A DNA stretch of 64,000 nt from Peredibacter sp045999315. GTDB lineage: Bacteria; Bdellovibrionota; Bacteriovoracia; Bacteriovoracales; Bacteriovoracaceae. Where the stretch lies: the NCBI RefSeq assembly GCF_045999315.1, contig NZ_CP174607.1, positions 1,674,001 to 1,738,000 on the forward strand. The letters run 5' to 3'. The position numbers and the translations under genes are program-made. Below are positions 54,201 to 62,018 of the stretch, piece by piece. The notes beneath the pieces were generated by a model, which did not search any database, was not told where the DNA came from, and saw only the letters and a program-made list of their open reading frames with translations. Position 1 is the first letter of the stretch, and every line of letters starts with the position of its first letter.

Positions 54201-54694
54201 TCGGAACAGTCTCGAATACATTTACGACAGGTAACCCGGGGGCTCCAGTTTATAGGAACTTATTAGATGATGGTTCCGGTAAGATGGGTATTGGGACAAC
54301 TTCCCCTTCTGAGAAATTAGATGTAAGTGGTACTGCTACTATGAACGCTTCAACCGAAGGTGCTTCCACCTATGTGAACTCGGCCGCTAGTTATACGATT
54401 CCTGACTCTTCATTAAATATTCGTCGTATCACTTTGACTGGAAATGCAACGATTTCACTTCCGGCCTTCGCACCAACAGCGACGAAAGTTTACACACTGA
54501 CTGTATTTCTTAAGCAGGACGCGATCGGATCGAGAACCGCTAACTTTGTAGGAAATGGAGCGGATACAGTGAAGTGGGACAGTGGCTCGGCCCCTTCAGT
54601 CTCACTGACTGCTAATAAGATAACTATCGTACAATTCACAAAACCTTCAGATGAAACTGTGTGGTATGGGTCTAAGGTATGGCAGGAAGACTAA
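51275..54694 (+). CDS. Fibre 7: MAT-like fibre with an internal LCCL domain
   Basis: The 1139-residue product starts at TTG 51275 (AGAGG upstream) with a signal peptide ending near VGA-D (about 20) and the shared N-terminal domain. After an ACAGSYYGTLRYNS...EYCDNNIWKKL motif, residues about 417-525 form a convincing LCCL domain: CPANV, ILCSCTAAATSSGTISGTGIYTEDS, CRAAVHAGAL (Cys460) and YIASTQNGITSSSFG. LCCL domains occur in secreted animal and parasite proteins and bind lipopolysaccharide in Limulus factor C. The FGRTGAV module follows (about 613-806). The C-terminal 100 residues (RITLTGNATISLP, LTVFLKQDAIGSRTANF, VWYGSKVW) resemble a domain common at the end of phage virion proteins. There is no S74 tip. 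The last 16 bases overlap the BspA-like gene. Confidence 0.85.
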   Translation: MKNYLRYISSILMVLSLEVGADTLSYSGRLTNGDGSPVTGSVDLKFELAYSNATGAILCTSDVNGAQLTNGVFHAKLNFICPTSSLYEVLGNVPVGQEAVLRVINQTASKTYSFQSLNPVPFAQMAHQLPKMNANLDQVLTWTGSKWEPKTVAGATGGTVTSVATGSGLTGGPFTTTGTISIENGGVTDSHLAAGISRAKLAGGTPNYVIVNDGSGVLSQVAQLPLAQGGTGANTAAAARTNLGLGTAAEANIGYSAGQVMPGNGVPVCTAFEKLQFTGLGPTYWACALDNDSADASKLPLTGGTMSGVINMNNNFIVGVRSPSDPGDAANKAYVDAQVSGSSYWTSSAPNLSYGLGNVVVGSSSPVTKLVVDGGVKISTEAAACAGSYYGTLRYNSNNIEYCDNNIWKKLDGTYDLAACPANVSSYPIGTKILCSCTAAATSSGTISGTGIYTEDSNPCRAAVHAGALVAATGGQIYILVGPGLSNGANSYIASTQNGITSSSFGNLSKSYTIIGSPTSNSGWYRGNANMSYSSGNVGIGNTSPAEKLDVTGNIALTGGLKLQSNSTNYVTLLAPASLGANINYTWPLTAPSNGQILSSTAAGVLSWINPPSAITTVFGRTGAVTATAGDYNASLVTNSPSGNISSSTVQAALNELDTEKQSADATLTSLAAYNTNGILVQTATDTFTGRSLVGVTNRTNITNGNGVSGNPTIDVSTTLLPSPVAGDVGKFLKATAADTSVWTALSSGDITTALGFTPINKAGDTIASGTLEFNAAGILKLTNNPINLTDAANKQYVDTQISTATNQWTAASGNVYRNSGNVGIGTNSPNVPLAIGGSLFTNTSNQIHIVNSGAFSRIAFGEDINNYGEMVWSDISDHISFNTKRAGTTFSNALVVRDDKVGIGTATPGSALDITKTDPIIRIKNTGGDIGGMFLMNSVNAGWLGMFNPTTTTAFGVIPVSTSKAYLGWDNSGKIGTVSNTFTTGNPGAPVYRNLLDDGSGKMGIGTTSPSEKLDVSGTATMNASTEGASTYVNSAASYTIPDSSLNIRRITLTGNATISLPAFAPTATKVYTLTVFLKQDAIGSRTANFVGNGADTVKWDSGSAPSVSLTANKITIVQFTKPSDETVWYGSKVWQED

Positions 54695-56427
54695 GTTTTT
54701 TTATCTTTGCCGTTTTAATTTTTCTGCTCTTCTTTGAGAGTGTGCACGCCTTTACGGGTACACGCATGCGTAGACCTCAAAATGCAGATGTCCCGATGAT
54801 TATGATCTGGAAGACTGATAATCCAGGAATCACGGCGAGTAATCAGATTCAGTTACCTTTGGTCGTAGGCGCTTCTTATAACTTTACGGTTGATTGGGGA
54901 GATGGAGCGACGACAATCATTACGGCATACAATCTTGCTGCTGCTACTCACACTTATGCCTCTGCCGGAACTTATACTGTTAAATTAAAAGGTATCTTCA
55001 CAAGACTTCGTTTTAATAACGGAGGCGATCGTGAAAAGCTCTTGGACATCACTCAGTGGGGCTCGAATCGCTGGACCAGCATGGCCGAGGCCTTTTATGG
55101 TTGCACCAATTTACAAATCAGTGCTGTCGATGCTCCCGTATTTAAAGTACCGGTAAGCATGGCAAGTATGCTTCGGAAAACGACAAATTTTAACAGTTCA
55201 ATTGGTCATTGGGACACAAGCAAAGTAACCAGCATGTTCTATATGTTTGCTGATGCTGCTAACTTCAACCAAAATATTAACTCTTGGGATACGTCAGCTG
55301 TTACAGATATGAGCGGGATGTTTGCAGCAGCTTATGCTTTCAATCAACCTATCGGTTCCTGGGATACTTCGGCCGTGACCAACTTTGCATCAATGTTCAG
55401 TAATACTACAGCTTTTAATCAAGATATCGGTGCCTGGAACACTTCTTCCGCCATAAATATGAGCGGAATGTTTTTTTTGAATCCAGTGTTTAATAAAAAT
55501 ATCAGTTCCTGGAACACTTCTGCTGTTACGAATATGTCCAACATGTTCAATGGAGCTTCAGCATTCAATCAAAACATTAGTTCCTGGAATACAGCTGCTG
55601 TTATCTATATGACTTCTATGTTCTATGGAGCCTCGTCCTTTAACCAACCAATCGGCCCATGGAACACTTCTAATGTCACCCTTATGACCACTATGTTCCG
55701 TGGTGCTTCTGCTTTTAACCAACCACTCGATACCTGGAACACATCAGCTGTTACGAATATGAGTGGGATGTTCTATGGAGCGGTGGCCTTCAATCAACCC
55801 CTTAATTCTTGGATCACGAGCAGTGTAACAAATTTAAGCACAATGTTTCAGAATGCCACTTCTTTTAATCAGCCTATTGGAAATTGGAACGTGTCCGCAG
55901 TTACGAACATGAGCGGAATGTTCAATGGAGCTTCAGCATTTAATCAACCTCTTGGTGCTTGGAACACTTCTTCAGTCACAGATATGAATTCTATGTTCAG
56001 TGGGGCATCTATTTTCAACCAACCAATTGGGACTTGGAACACTTCTTCTGTACAATTTTTTCAGTCAATGTTCCGAACTGCGATTGCATTCAATCAGGAC
56101 ATTTCGACTTGGAATACCTCTTCGGCAACAGTTTTGAATTCGATGTTCCAAGGCGCCACGTCCTTCAACCAACCAATCGGTTCCTGGAATACATCAAGTG
56201 TTACGAATTTTGGATTTATGTTCACAGGAGCTTCAGCTTTTAATCAACCTCTTGCTGCATGGAACACTTCTTCTGGGACGACCATGAGTTCAATGTTTCA
56301 AAATGCCACGGCCTACAATCAAAACTTAACCGGATGGACAGTAAATCCTAATGTGACCACTTGTAGTAGTTTTGAAAACTCCGCTGCCTGGACTCAAATT
56401 CCGAGCTTCGCGAATTGTACACCGTGA
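54679..56427 (+). CDS. Secreted BspA-like protein with fifteen 25-residue repeats
   Basis: The 582-residue product overlaps fibre 7 by 16 bases, so the two are translationally coupled. A signal peptide ends near VHA-F (about 27). Residues about 40-120 have a PKD-like beta pattern (VDWGDGATTIITAY, ATHTYASAGTYTVKLKG). From residue 178 fifteen repeats of exactly 25 residues follow without a gap, of the form WNTSAVTNMSGMF.GASAFNQPIGS, then a 30-residue cap with two Cys. This is the DUF285/BspA-type leucine-rich-like repeat seen in surface proteins of Mycoplasma and gut bacteria, forming an extended solenoid. It has no visible anchor; association with fibre 7 is inferred from coupling. Confidence 0.9.
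   Translation: MAGRLSFFIFAVLIFLLFFESVHAFTGTRMRRPQNADVPMIMIWKTDNPGITASNQIQLPLVVGASYNFTVDWGDGATTIITAYNLAAATHTYASAGTYTVKLKGIFTRLRFNNGGDREKLLDITQWGSNRWTSMAEAFYGCTNLQISAVDAPVFKVPVSMASMLRKTTNFNSSIGHWDTSKVTSMFYMFADAANFNQNINSWDTSAVTDMSGMFAAAYAFNQPIGSWDTSAVTNFASMFSNTTAFNQDIGAWNTSSAINMSGMFFLNPVFNKNISSWNTSAVTNMSNMFNGASAFNQNISSWNTAAVIYMTSMFYGASSFNQPIGPWNTSNVTLMTTMFRGASAFNQPLDTWNTSAVTNMSGMFYGAVAFNQPLNSWITSSVTNLSTMFQNATSFNQPIGNWNVSAVTNMSGMFNGASAFNQPLGAWNTSSVTDMNSMFSGASIFNQPIGTWNTSSVQFFQSMFRTAIAFNQDISTWNTSSATVLNSMFQGATSFNQPIGSWNTSSVTNFGFMFTGASAFNQPLAAWNTSSGTTMSSMFQNATAYNQNLTGWTVNPNVTTCSSFENSAAWTQIPSFANCTP
55210..56334 (+). repeat. 15 tandem 75-bp units (25 residues each)
   Basis: The period is exactly 75 bases through all fifteen units. 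Trp at unit position 1, Met12-Phe13 and Phe19-Asn20 are nearly invariant. DNA identity between units is only moderate, so the array is not a very recent expansion. Confidence 0.9.
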
Positions 56428-56486
56428 GCGATTTACTCGGATATTGAACTAACTTGCCTCCCATAAGGTCTTTTAGGATTTCTTAA

Positions 56487-56492
56487 TATAAT
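56487..56492 (+). promoter_or_regulatory. Possible -10 box directly before fibre 8
   Basis: A perfect TATAAT ends 5 bases before the GTG at 56498. If used, transcription would begin about at the start codon, giving a leaderless mRNA. No clear -35 box is seen. Confidence 0.3.
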
Positions 56493-56497
56493 GAGGT

Positions 56498-59400
56498 GTG
56501 AGCAGGACTCCGCCAAAGTCTATTAAGACAACTTCATTTATTATGATCAGTTTGCTGATTGCATCTGCATGTCAGCCCGTTGATATGGTGAAGAACTTTG
56601 GTGGCAACATTGTCGTGAATATTAAGGGCAATAAACCTGTTGTTACGAAAGTTAAAATTGAAAATGATCAGCTCATTATTACTGGATCAAATCTTCAAGA
56701 AGTAAATCTCGCCAAAATTGAAGGCGATACCAATCATACTTTTACAATTGAATCTAAGTCTTCTAATCAACTTATTTTGAACGCCAAAAGTGCTTTGACT
56801 CTGCTTGCTCATAAGTCCATGAGTTTGATTGTTTCTAATGCCTATGGTGCCGCCACTTTTCCGATTAGTTTTGAACTACAAGATGGACAGGTTACTTCAC
56901 CCAAGCTTCATCACATGGGAGCGAGTACCGGTCAGTTCTTACAGTTCAATGGAACAACTTGGGTTCCAGGTTCAATTTCTACCTCCCAGGTCTTTGCTGG
57001 TGGTTACGATGCGGCCAGTGATACACCTGACATTTCAAGTTTAGGTGGTGCTACGGGAACGTATTATATCGTGACCGTTGCTGGGTCTCAGAATTTAGGT
57101 TCAGGTATCATTTCGCTCGATGTGGGCGACTGGGTGATCTTTAATGGTACAACCTGGGAACGTCTGGCAGTTGGAACGAACACGGTTTCTCGTTTCAATA
57201 ATCGTACTGGTCTAGTTGTTCCCATGACTGGTGATTACACATGGGACATGCTCACCAAAACGGCCGGCAAGCTTACAGGATCAACCGTTTCTGAAATTGA
57301 AGACGTGGATATCGCGGGAATTCAAGACGGCGATATTTTGCAGTGGAATCAGACGAACTCAAAGTGGGAAGTGATTCCTCTGCCAACACTTTCTCTTTCC
57401 GCAGGCTCTGTCACAAATACTCATATTGCTAACGGATCTATTGATTCAACAAAGATCAGCGATGGTAGTATTGTTAATGCTGATATCTCTGCGGCCGCAG
57501 CAATTGATCAGTCTAAAATTAACGGACTTGCAGCTTCGTTTACCGCGAAACAAGATTTCATTGCTACCGGAGCAAACAATCAATACTGGAGAGGGGACAA
57601 GAGTTGGCAGACCCTCAATACAGCTGCAGTCACAGAATCTACAAATCTCTATTTCACCGAGCCCCGTGTATTAGGTACAGATCTCGCAGGCTACTCAGCA
57701 GCTCCAGGAGTGATCACTGCTGCAGATACTGTTCTTACGGCCATTCAAAAACTAAGTGGAAACTTGGGCTCTGCTATTACATCTCAAGGCAATTATGTTT
57801 TGAAAGGTGGGGACACCCTGAGTGGTCCACTTGCCATGGGAAATAATAGAATCAGTGGTCTAGCAGATCCAACTGCTGATGATCATGCGGCCAATAAACT
57901 TTATGTGGACACAAAGTTTAATGGAGTGAGCTCGAGTCAGTGGATTACTTCCGGCAGTGACATTTATTATACTACTGGAAAAATTGGTATTGGAACTTCG
58001 ACTCCCCTGACCGCTGTTCATGCAGTAGGAACTGGGGGGATATTTCGTGGCGATTTTTATAACGACACCAATTCTGGTGCAGATTTCATGGGAAGGAAAG
58101 CACGAGGTACTGTCGCAACTCCTGCGGCCGTTCAAACAGGTGATAGACTGACAGGTCTTTATGGGGCCGGTTATAATGATGCTGGTTGGGCCTCCACTAA
58201 TTCTGTGGCGATCCAACTTTATGCTGCTGAACCATATACGACAACTGCTCAAGGTAGTTTCATTACTTTTGATACAACTACCATTGGAACCACTGCACGT
58301 GCTCAAAGAATGAGAATTGATTCAAACGGTAATGTTGGAATCGGAACTTCGACTCCAACTGAAAAATTGGAAGTTGCAGGGAATATTGCGCTTACTGGTA
58401 AAGCGCGCATGAAATCAAATACGGCCAATTATGTTGAGCTCCAAGCTCCCGCCGGGCTTTCAACTACACTTACTTTCAATCTTCCGGCCTCATATGGAAA
58501 TAATAACGAAGTCCTCACAACTGACGGCGCAGGAAATTTATCATGGGCCACTATGGCAGGCGGAGGAGCTGGTTCAATTGGTTCATCGGAAATCGCTGAT
58601 GGTTCCATTACTAACGCTGACATCTCTGCCACTGCAGCGATTGATCAGACGAAAATTAATGGTCTAGCGGCCTCATTTACAGCAAAGCAAGATTTCATCA
58701 ATGCCGGAACCAACTTGCAATACTGGCGAGGGGACAAGAGCTGGCAAACACTTAACACCACTGTCGTTCCTGAAGGGACAAATGAGTATTTTACACCTGC
58801 AAAGGTTCTGAGCACATTGATGAGTGGTTATGCGACGGGATCTGCTTTAACCGTTAACGTTACCGATACAGTCAGTCAGGCGATTGGAAAACTTGAAGGC
58901 CAAATCGCCGCAAATAAAACAGCATTTGATAGTTCAGGCGTCTGGAGCAAGAACGGAACTGATCTTTATTATAACGGTGGGTATGTGGGCGTAGGGACGA
59001 GCACTCCTCAATCTCGTTTGGATATTGATGGATCTATTCGAACAAGTCGAGCGACCGATAACAGCACCTCTCGGAATATTTCTCTTCAGGTCGCTACGGA
59101 CACTAACAACGCAGGAAACGGATTTGCCAATGGTGATTCTGTTTTAGTTTTAGATGGTGGAGCGAACACTGGCTCCAATACTTTACATCTATTCGGTATA
59201 GGTGCACGAACACTCAATTTGGACATACTGGATGGCAATCTTCTCGTAGATGAAGGAAAGGTCGGAATTGGGACTACGAATCCAATATTCCCATTAGAAA
59301 TCAAAATGGTGGGTTCAAGTTTTCAAACTCGACTTCATTCGGTTGGGCAGATGTCCGGGATGATGATGAGATCTGAAAATAGTGCGGCCGCAATACCAAA

Positions 59401-60079
59401 TCGCTCGTGGAGTATTATCAATGCCAACGAATACGGAAATGTTAACCGAACGGGTCTGGAGATCGTTCAATATACTGATGATGATAATGACGATACCTTA
59501 TGCGAACCCGGAGAAGTCTGTCGTACAGAGCTGGCAATTAATAAAGAAGGAAAGGTAGGGATTGGTACAAACGCCCCAACTGCCAAGCTTCATATCACTG
59601 GGACCGCTGGAACAGATGGAATTCGTTTTCCTGATAATACACTTCAAACTTCATCAGCATCTGGGCCTATTTTTTCCGCTACAAATGCCACCACATCACC
59701 AACAACAAGCAATAGAAAAGTCCTTTTTGAAACAGAAAACTTTGATACAGATAACAGCTGGGATACTACAACGAGTAGACTGCAGCCTACTAAGGCGGGC
59801 TATTATCAAATCAATGTTGCTTTAAATTTGAGTCAGGTTGGTAATGGTGGAAGTACAATCGGAGTACAATTACATAAGAATGGCACTATCGTACATGCAA
59901 TAAATCATTTAATTAACTATACGGCGAGCTTTACTCAAGCTCTTCAAATTCATACGATCGTCTATTTTAATGGAACGACTGATTACGCTGAAGTATTTTA
60001 CGGAACGAACAATACAACCAATAATGCCACCATAGGTGTGGCCGCCGGCCATATTTCGGGAAACTGGCTTCGTCCTTAA
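56498..60079 (+). CDS. Fibre 8: lipoprotein-anchored fibre with C1q-like tip
   Basis: The 1193-residue product probably starts at GTG 56498; this gives a charged n-region before the lipoprotein signal LLIASAC, with Cys25 as the likely lipidated residue (Ala at -3 is not ideal). It lacks the N-terminal domain of the other fibres. Residues about 45-130 resemble an IPT/TIG fold (VTKVKIENDQLIITGSNLQEV). An RFNNRTGLVVPMTGDYTWD segment is a relative of the FGRTGAV module, and two YWRGDKSWQ modules follow (about 302-430, 692-810). The last 139 residues (VLFETENFDTDNSWDT, RLQPTKAGYYQINVALNLS) look like a C1q/TNF-like jelly roll, a trimeric fold that often binds ligands. Its stop overlaps that of the convergent dus gene. 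Confidence 0.8.
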   Translation: MSRTPPKSIKTTSFIMISLLIASACQPVDMVKNFGGNIVVNIKGNKPVVTKVKIENDQLIITGSNLQEVNLAKIEGDTNHTFTIESKSSNQLILNAKSALTLLAHKSMSLIVSNAYGAATFPISFELQDGQVTSPKLHHMGASTGQFLQFNGTTWVPGSISTSQVFAGGYDAASDTPDISSLGGATGTYYIVTVAGSQNLGSGIISLDVGDWVIFNGTTWERLAVGTNTVSRFNNRTGLVVPMTGDYTWDMLTKTAGKLTGSTVSEIEDVDIAGIQDGDILQWNQTNSKWEVIPLPTLSLSAGSVTNTHIANGSIDSTKISDGSIVNADISAAAAIDQSKINGLAASFTAKQDFIATGANNQYWRGDKSWQTLNTAAVTESTNLYFTEPRVLGTDLAGYSAAPGVITAADTVLTAIQKLSGNLGSAITSQGNYVLKGGDTLSGPLAMGNNRISGLADPTADDHAANKLYVDTKFNGVSSSQWITSGSDIYYTTGKIGIGTSTPLTAVHAVGTGGIFRGDFYNDTNSGADFMGRKARGTVATPAAVQTGDRLTGLYGAGYNDAGWASTNSVAIQLYAAEPYTTTAQGSFITFDTTTIGTTARAQRMRIDSNGNVGIGTSTPTEKLEVAGNIALTGKARMKSNTANYVELQAPAGLSTTLTFNLPASYGNNNEVLTTDGAGNLSWATMAGGGAGSIGSSEIADGSITNADISATAAIDQTKINGLAASFTAKQDFINAGTNLQYWRGDKSWQTLNTTVVPEGTNEYFTPAKVLSTLMSGYATGSALTVNVTDTVSQAIGKLEGQIAANKTAFDSSGVWSKNGTDLYYNGGYVGVGTSTPQSRLDIDGSIRTSRATDNSTSRNISLQVATDTNNAGNGFANGDSVLVLDGGANTGSNTLHLFGIGARTLNLDILDGNLLVDEGKVGIGTTNPIFPLEIKMVGSSFQTRLHSVGQMSGMMMRSENSAAAIPNRSWSIINANEYGNVNRTGLEIVQYTDDDNDDTLCEPGEVCRTELAINKEGKVGIGTNAPTAKLHITGTAGTDGIRFPDNTLQTSSASGPIFSATNATTSPTTSNRKVLFETENFDTDNSWDTTTSRLQPTKAGYYQINVALNLSQVGNGGSTIGVQLHKNGTIVHAINHLINYTASFTQALQIHTIVYFNGTTDYAEVFYGTNNTTNNATIGVAAGHISGNWLRP

Positions 60080-61044
60080 AGATTTTCAATAATCGAGAAA
60101 AATTCCGGAACCGTTTGCGAAAGAATCAGACTTCTTCTTAATGGCTCAGACCCCTCAATCCCTTCCAACATAAATCTTGAAACAGACTTACTCTGCTTCA
60201 ACAATCCACGCATTGAGATGTTCTCTGACTCCAGGAGAGTTCTATACTCATGGAAGAAGTGTTTGATCTTCGCAAAGGTTTCTTCTTTGGTGGGTTCAAA
60301 ATAGCCACGGCGATAATCTTGCGCAATCCACGGGGCCTTAAGAGCACCACGTGCTATCATCACACCATGGCAACCAGTCTCTTTTAACATGCGATCAATG
60401 TCTGATGTTTTCCAAATGTCACCATTACCAATGACAGGAACTTGAGAAAGTTCAACCGCTCTTTGAATGAACTCCCAACGAGCAGGGGCCTTGTACATAT
60501 CATCACGAGTGCGTCCATGAACGGTGATCATTTCCACACCTTCATCGTTGAGCATCTTGATGGAATCTTCAAAACCATTAGTGTCTGAATACCCAATACG
60601 AATCTTCGCGGTAAAACGACCGGTATAGTTCTGGCGAATAGAACGAACGAGTCCTCTTAACGAAACAAGATCCGTGAGAAGAAATGATCCTCCACGATTT
60701 TTACAGACCGTAGGAGAAGGACAACCAATGTTCATGTCCATCCACGGGATCTGAAGATCTTCCACTTGCTTCACCATCTCAACCGTAAAGGCCTTATGAG
60801 AAGTAAGGATCTGAAACATCGTCTTATCTTGAATCCAAGGGATTTCGAAAAGATCTTTCCCGAAGTGCTTGATGAGATGCTTGTTAGGATATCTTCCTGC
60901 AGATGGAACTCGTAAAAAGTCACAAGCGAGTACGTCCCACTCTGGATAAAGTTTTTGAATGGTCTTACGAAATGAATCATCCGTAATGCCTTCCATCGGA
61001 GCGAAGAAGAGGGAACCGTAAGGAACAGGGGCCAGTTTTCTCAT
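60076..61044 (-). CDS. tRNA-dihydrouridine synthase family protein
   Basis: The 322-residue product is a Dus-type TIM barrel with FMN. The start PVPYGSLFFAPMEGITDDSFRK carries the family's APMEG motif, MDMNIGCPSPTVCKNRGGSFLL contains the catalytic Cys that protonates uridine, and VPVIGNGDIW and GVMIARGALKAPWI hold the FMN phosphate. Dus enzymes reduce uridines in the tRNA D-loop with NADPH. The ATG at 61044 is chosen because it overlaps the upstream stop in the classic ATGA arrangement; a longer frame from 61065 would add 7 residues. The Dus subfamily is not settled from the sequence alone. Confidence 0.9.
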   Translation of the reverse strand: MRKLAPVPYGSLFFAPMEGITDDSFRKTIQKLYPEWDVLACDFLRVPSAGRYPNKHLIKHFGKDLFEIPWIQDKTMFQILTSHKAFTVEMVKQVEDLQIPWMDMNIGCPSPTVCKNRGGSFLLTDLVSLRGLVRSIRQNYTGRFTAKIRIGYSDTNGFEDSIKMLNDEGVEMITVHGRTRDDMYKAPARWEFIQRAVELSQVPVIGNGDIWKTSDIDRMLKETGCHGVMIARGALKAPWIAQDYRRGYFEPTKEETFAKIKHFFHEYRTLLESENISMRGLLKQSKSVSRFMLEGIEGSEPLRRSLILSQTVPEFFSIIENL

Positions 61045-61538
61045 CGCCACTCTTCCTCTTTCCAAATTCCGTAAGCGAGCATCACAGTTAAAAGAACTAA
61101 TTTGAAAACATCAGTGCCAATATAAAGCCTGTGATAAAACTGGTGGGCCTGCTGTAGATCAGGATATTCAGCAACGCCAGTGAGACCCATAAGATCAGTG
61201 GTCTTCCACAGCTCTGTGATCTCAATCAATTTTGGAGTCAGAAACGTAAAGTAAGTCATGGCAATGAACCATGCCACAATACTCATGATTAAAATTGGAA
61301 GTGCCTTTTTATTTTTGGTCACTTGATAGGCAAGAAGAGCAACTAAAACTGAACCAACGAAAACTTCGAGGTTGTTGAGCTTAGAAAAAACCGCAATGCC
61401 TAAATCGCCGGCCTTAAAAAAAATATCAATGGTTTTAAATACCGTAGGAATGATGAAGAAATCTACCAATACAGTCCAACCCCACCACAAACTAGTGAGG
61501 ACTAAAAACTTAGCATAAATGAGACGGCGAATGGTCAT
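61041..61538 (-). CDS. Four-helix membrane protein, DUF4149-like
   Basis: The 165-residue product has four hydrophobic segments at about 8-30, 50-70, 78-100 and 142-160. The loop between helices 3 and 4 carries HQFYHRLYIGTDVFKLV, a pattern that fits DUF4149 membrane proteins, together with the FFIIPTVFKTID segment after helix 1. No catalytic function is known for the family. It overlaps the dus gene by 4 bases and lies 17 bases downstream of yjbQ, so the three probably form one transcript. Confidence 0.68.
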   Translation of the reverse strand: MTIRRLIYAKFLVLTSLWWGWTVLVDFFIIPTVFKTIDIFFKAGDLGIAVFSKLNNLEVFVGSVLVALLAYQVTKNKKALPILIMSIVAWFIAMTYFTFLTPKLIEITELWKTTDLMGLTGVAEYPDLQQAHQFYHRLYIGTDVFKLVLLTVMLAYGIWKEEEWR

Positions 61539-61555
61539 GACATGGGAGTATCAAA

Positions 61556-61966
61556 CTAACTTAAAACCGTCATCACCAACTTACGAGGCGTGGCATTCTT
61601 TCTAAACTCACAGAGGTAAATTCCCTGCCAGGTGCCGAGGTTGAGCTTCCCATTGGTAATAGGAATGGTGACGGAACTACCAACTAACAAAGACTTAATA
61701 TGGGCGGGCATATCGTCGGGACCTTCTACCGTATGCTGGTAGAAAGGTTGATTTTCCGGGGCAAGTTCATCAAAGCTTCGGTCCATATCATGGCGAACAG
61801 TTTGGTCGGCATTTTCATTGACCGCTAATCCGGCCGAGGTATGCAGAATAAACACATGAAGAAGACCAGCATCAGGGAGAGTTCCCACAGCTTTGAGGAC
61901 TTCGTCAGTGATGATGTGGAAACCTTTTTTAAATACTGGAAGAGTAAGAAAGGATTGTTTGGTCAT
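61556..61966 (-). CDS. yjbQ: YjbQ/UPF0047 family protein
   Basis: The 136-residue length and sequence fit the whole UPF0047 family: VFILHTSAGLAVNENADQTVRHDMDRSF, FYQHTVEGPDDMPAHIKSLLVGSSVTIPI and GTWQGIYLCEFRKN. Conserved His and Glu residues in these motifs bind a metal, and members have been reported with thiamine-phosphate synthase side activity; the true role is unclear. The ATG lies just after the T run of the bacterioferritin terminator, so its only possible ribosome-binding site, AGGGG, is in the stem of that hairpin. Confidence 0.9.
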   Translation of the reverse strand: MTKQSFLTLPVFKKGFHIITDEVLKAVGTLPDAGLLHVFILHTSAGLAVNENADQTVRHDMDRSFDELAPENQPFYQHTVEGPDDMPAHIKSLLVGSSVTIPITNGKLNLGTWQGIYLCEFRKNATPRKLVMTVLS

Positions 61967-61992
61967 AAAAAAAGGCCCCTTATAGGGGCCTT
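61967..61992 (-). terminator. Terminator after bacterioferritin
   Basis: On the minus strand AAGGCCCC pairs with GGGGCCTT around TATAA and is followed by a T run that touches the yjbQ start codon at 61966. It ends the bfd-bfr unit. Confidence 0.85.
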
Positions 61993-62018
61993 ATCGGAAT
62001 TAATCTTCAGCACCTTTA
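61991..62018 (-). promoter_or_regulatory. Possible sigma-28-like promoter for yjbQ
   Basis: On the minus strand TAAA (62015-62018), 16 bases, then TCCGATAA (61991-61998) fits the pattern seen before the fibres. It lies at the end of the bfr coding sequence, and the transcript would start inside the terminator hairpin. A chance match is possible. Confidence 0.3.

Noticed and set aside
55210..56334. CRISPR or satellite array
   Set aside because: The 75-base period is in frame, without spacers, and codes for conserved 25-residue repeats.
24133..60079. Prophage
   Set aside because: Fibre, S74 and collar domains are phage-like, but there is no capsid, portal, terminase, integrase, lysis or tail assembly gene, every fibre has a Sec or lipoprotein signal, and promoters are of the cell's sigma-28 type.
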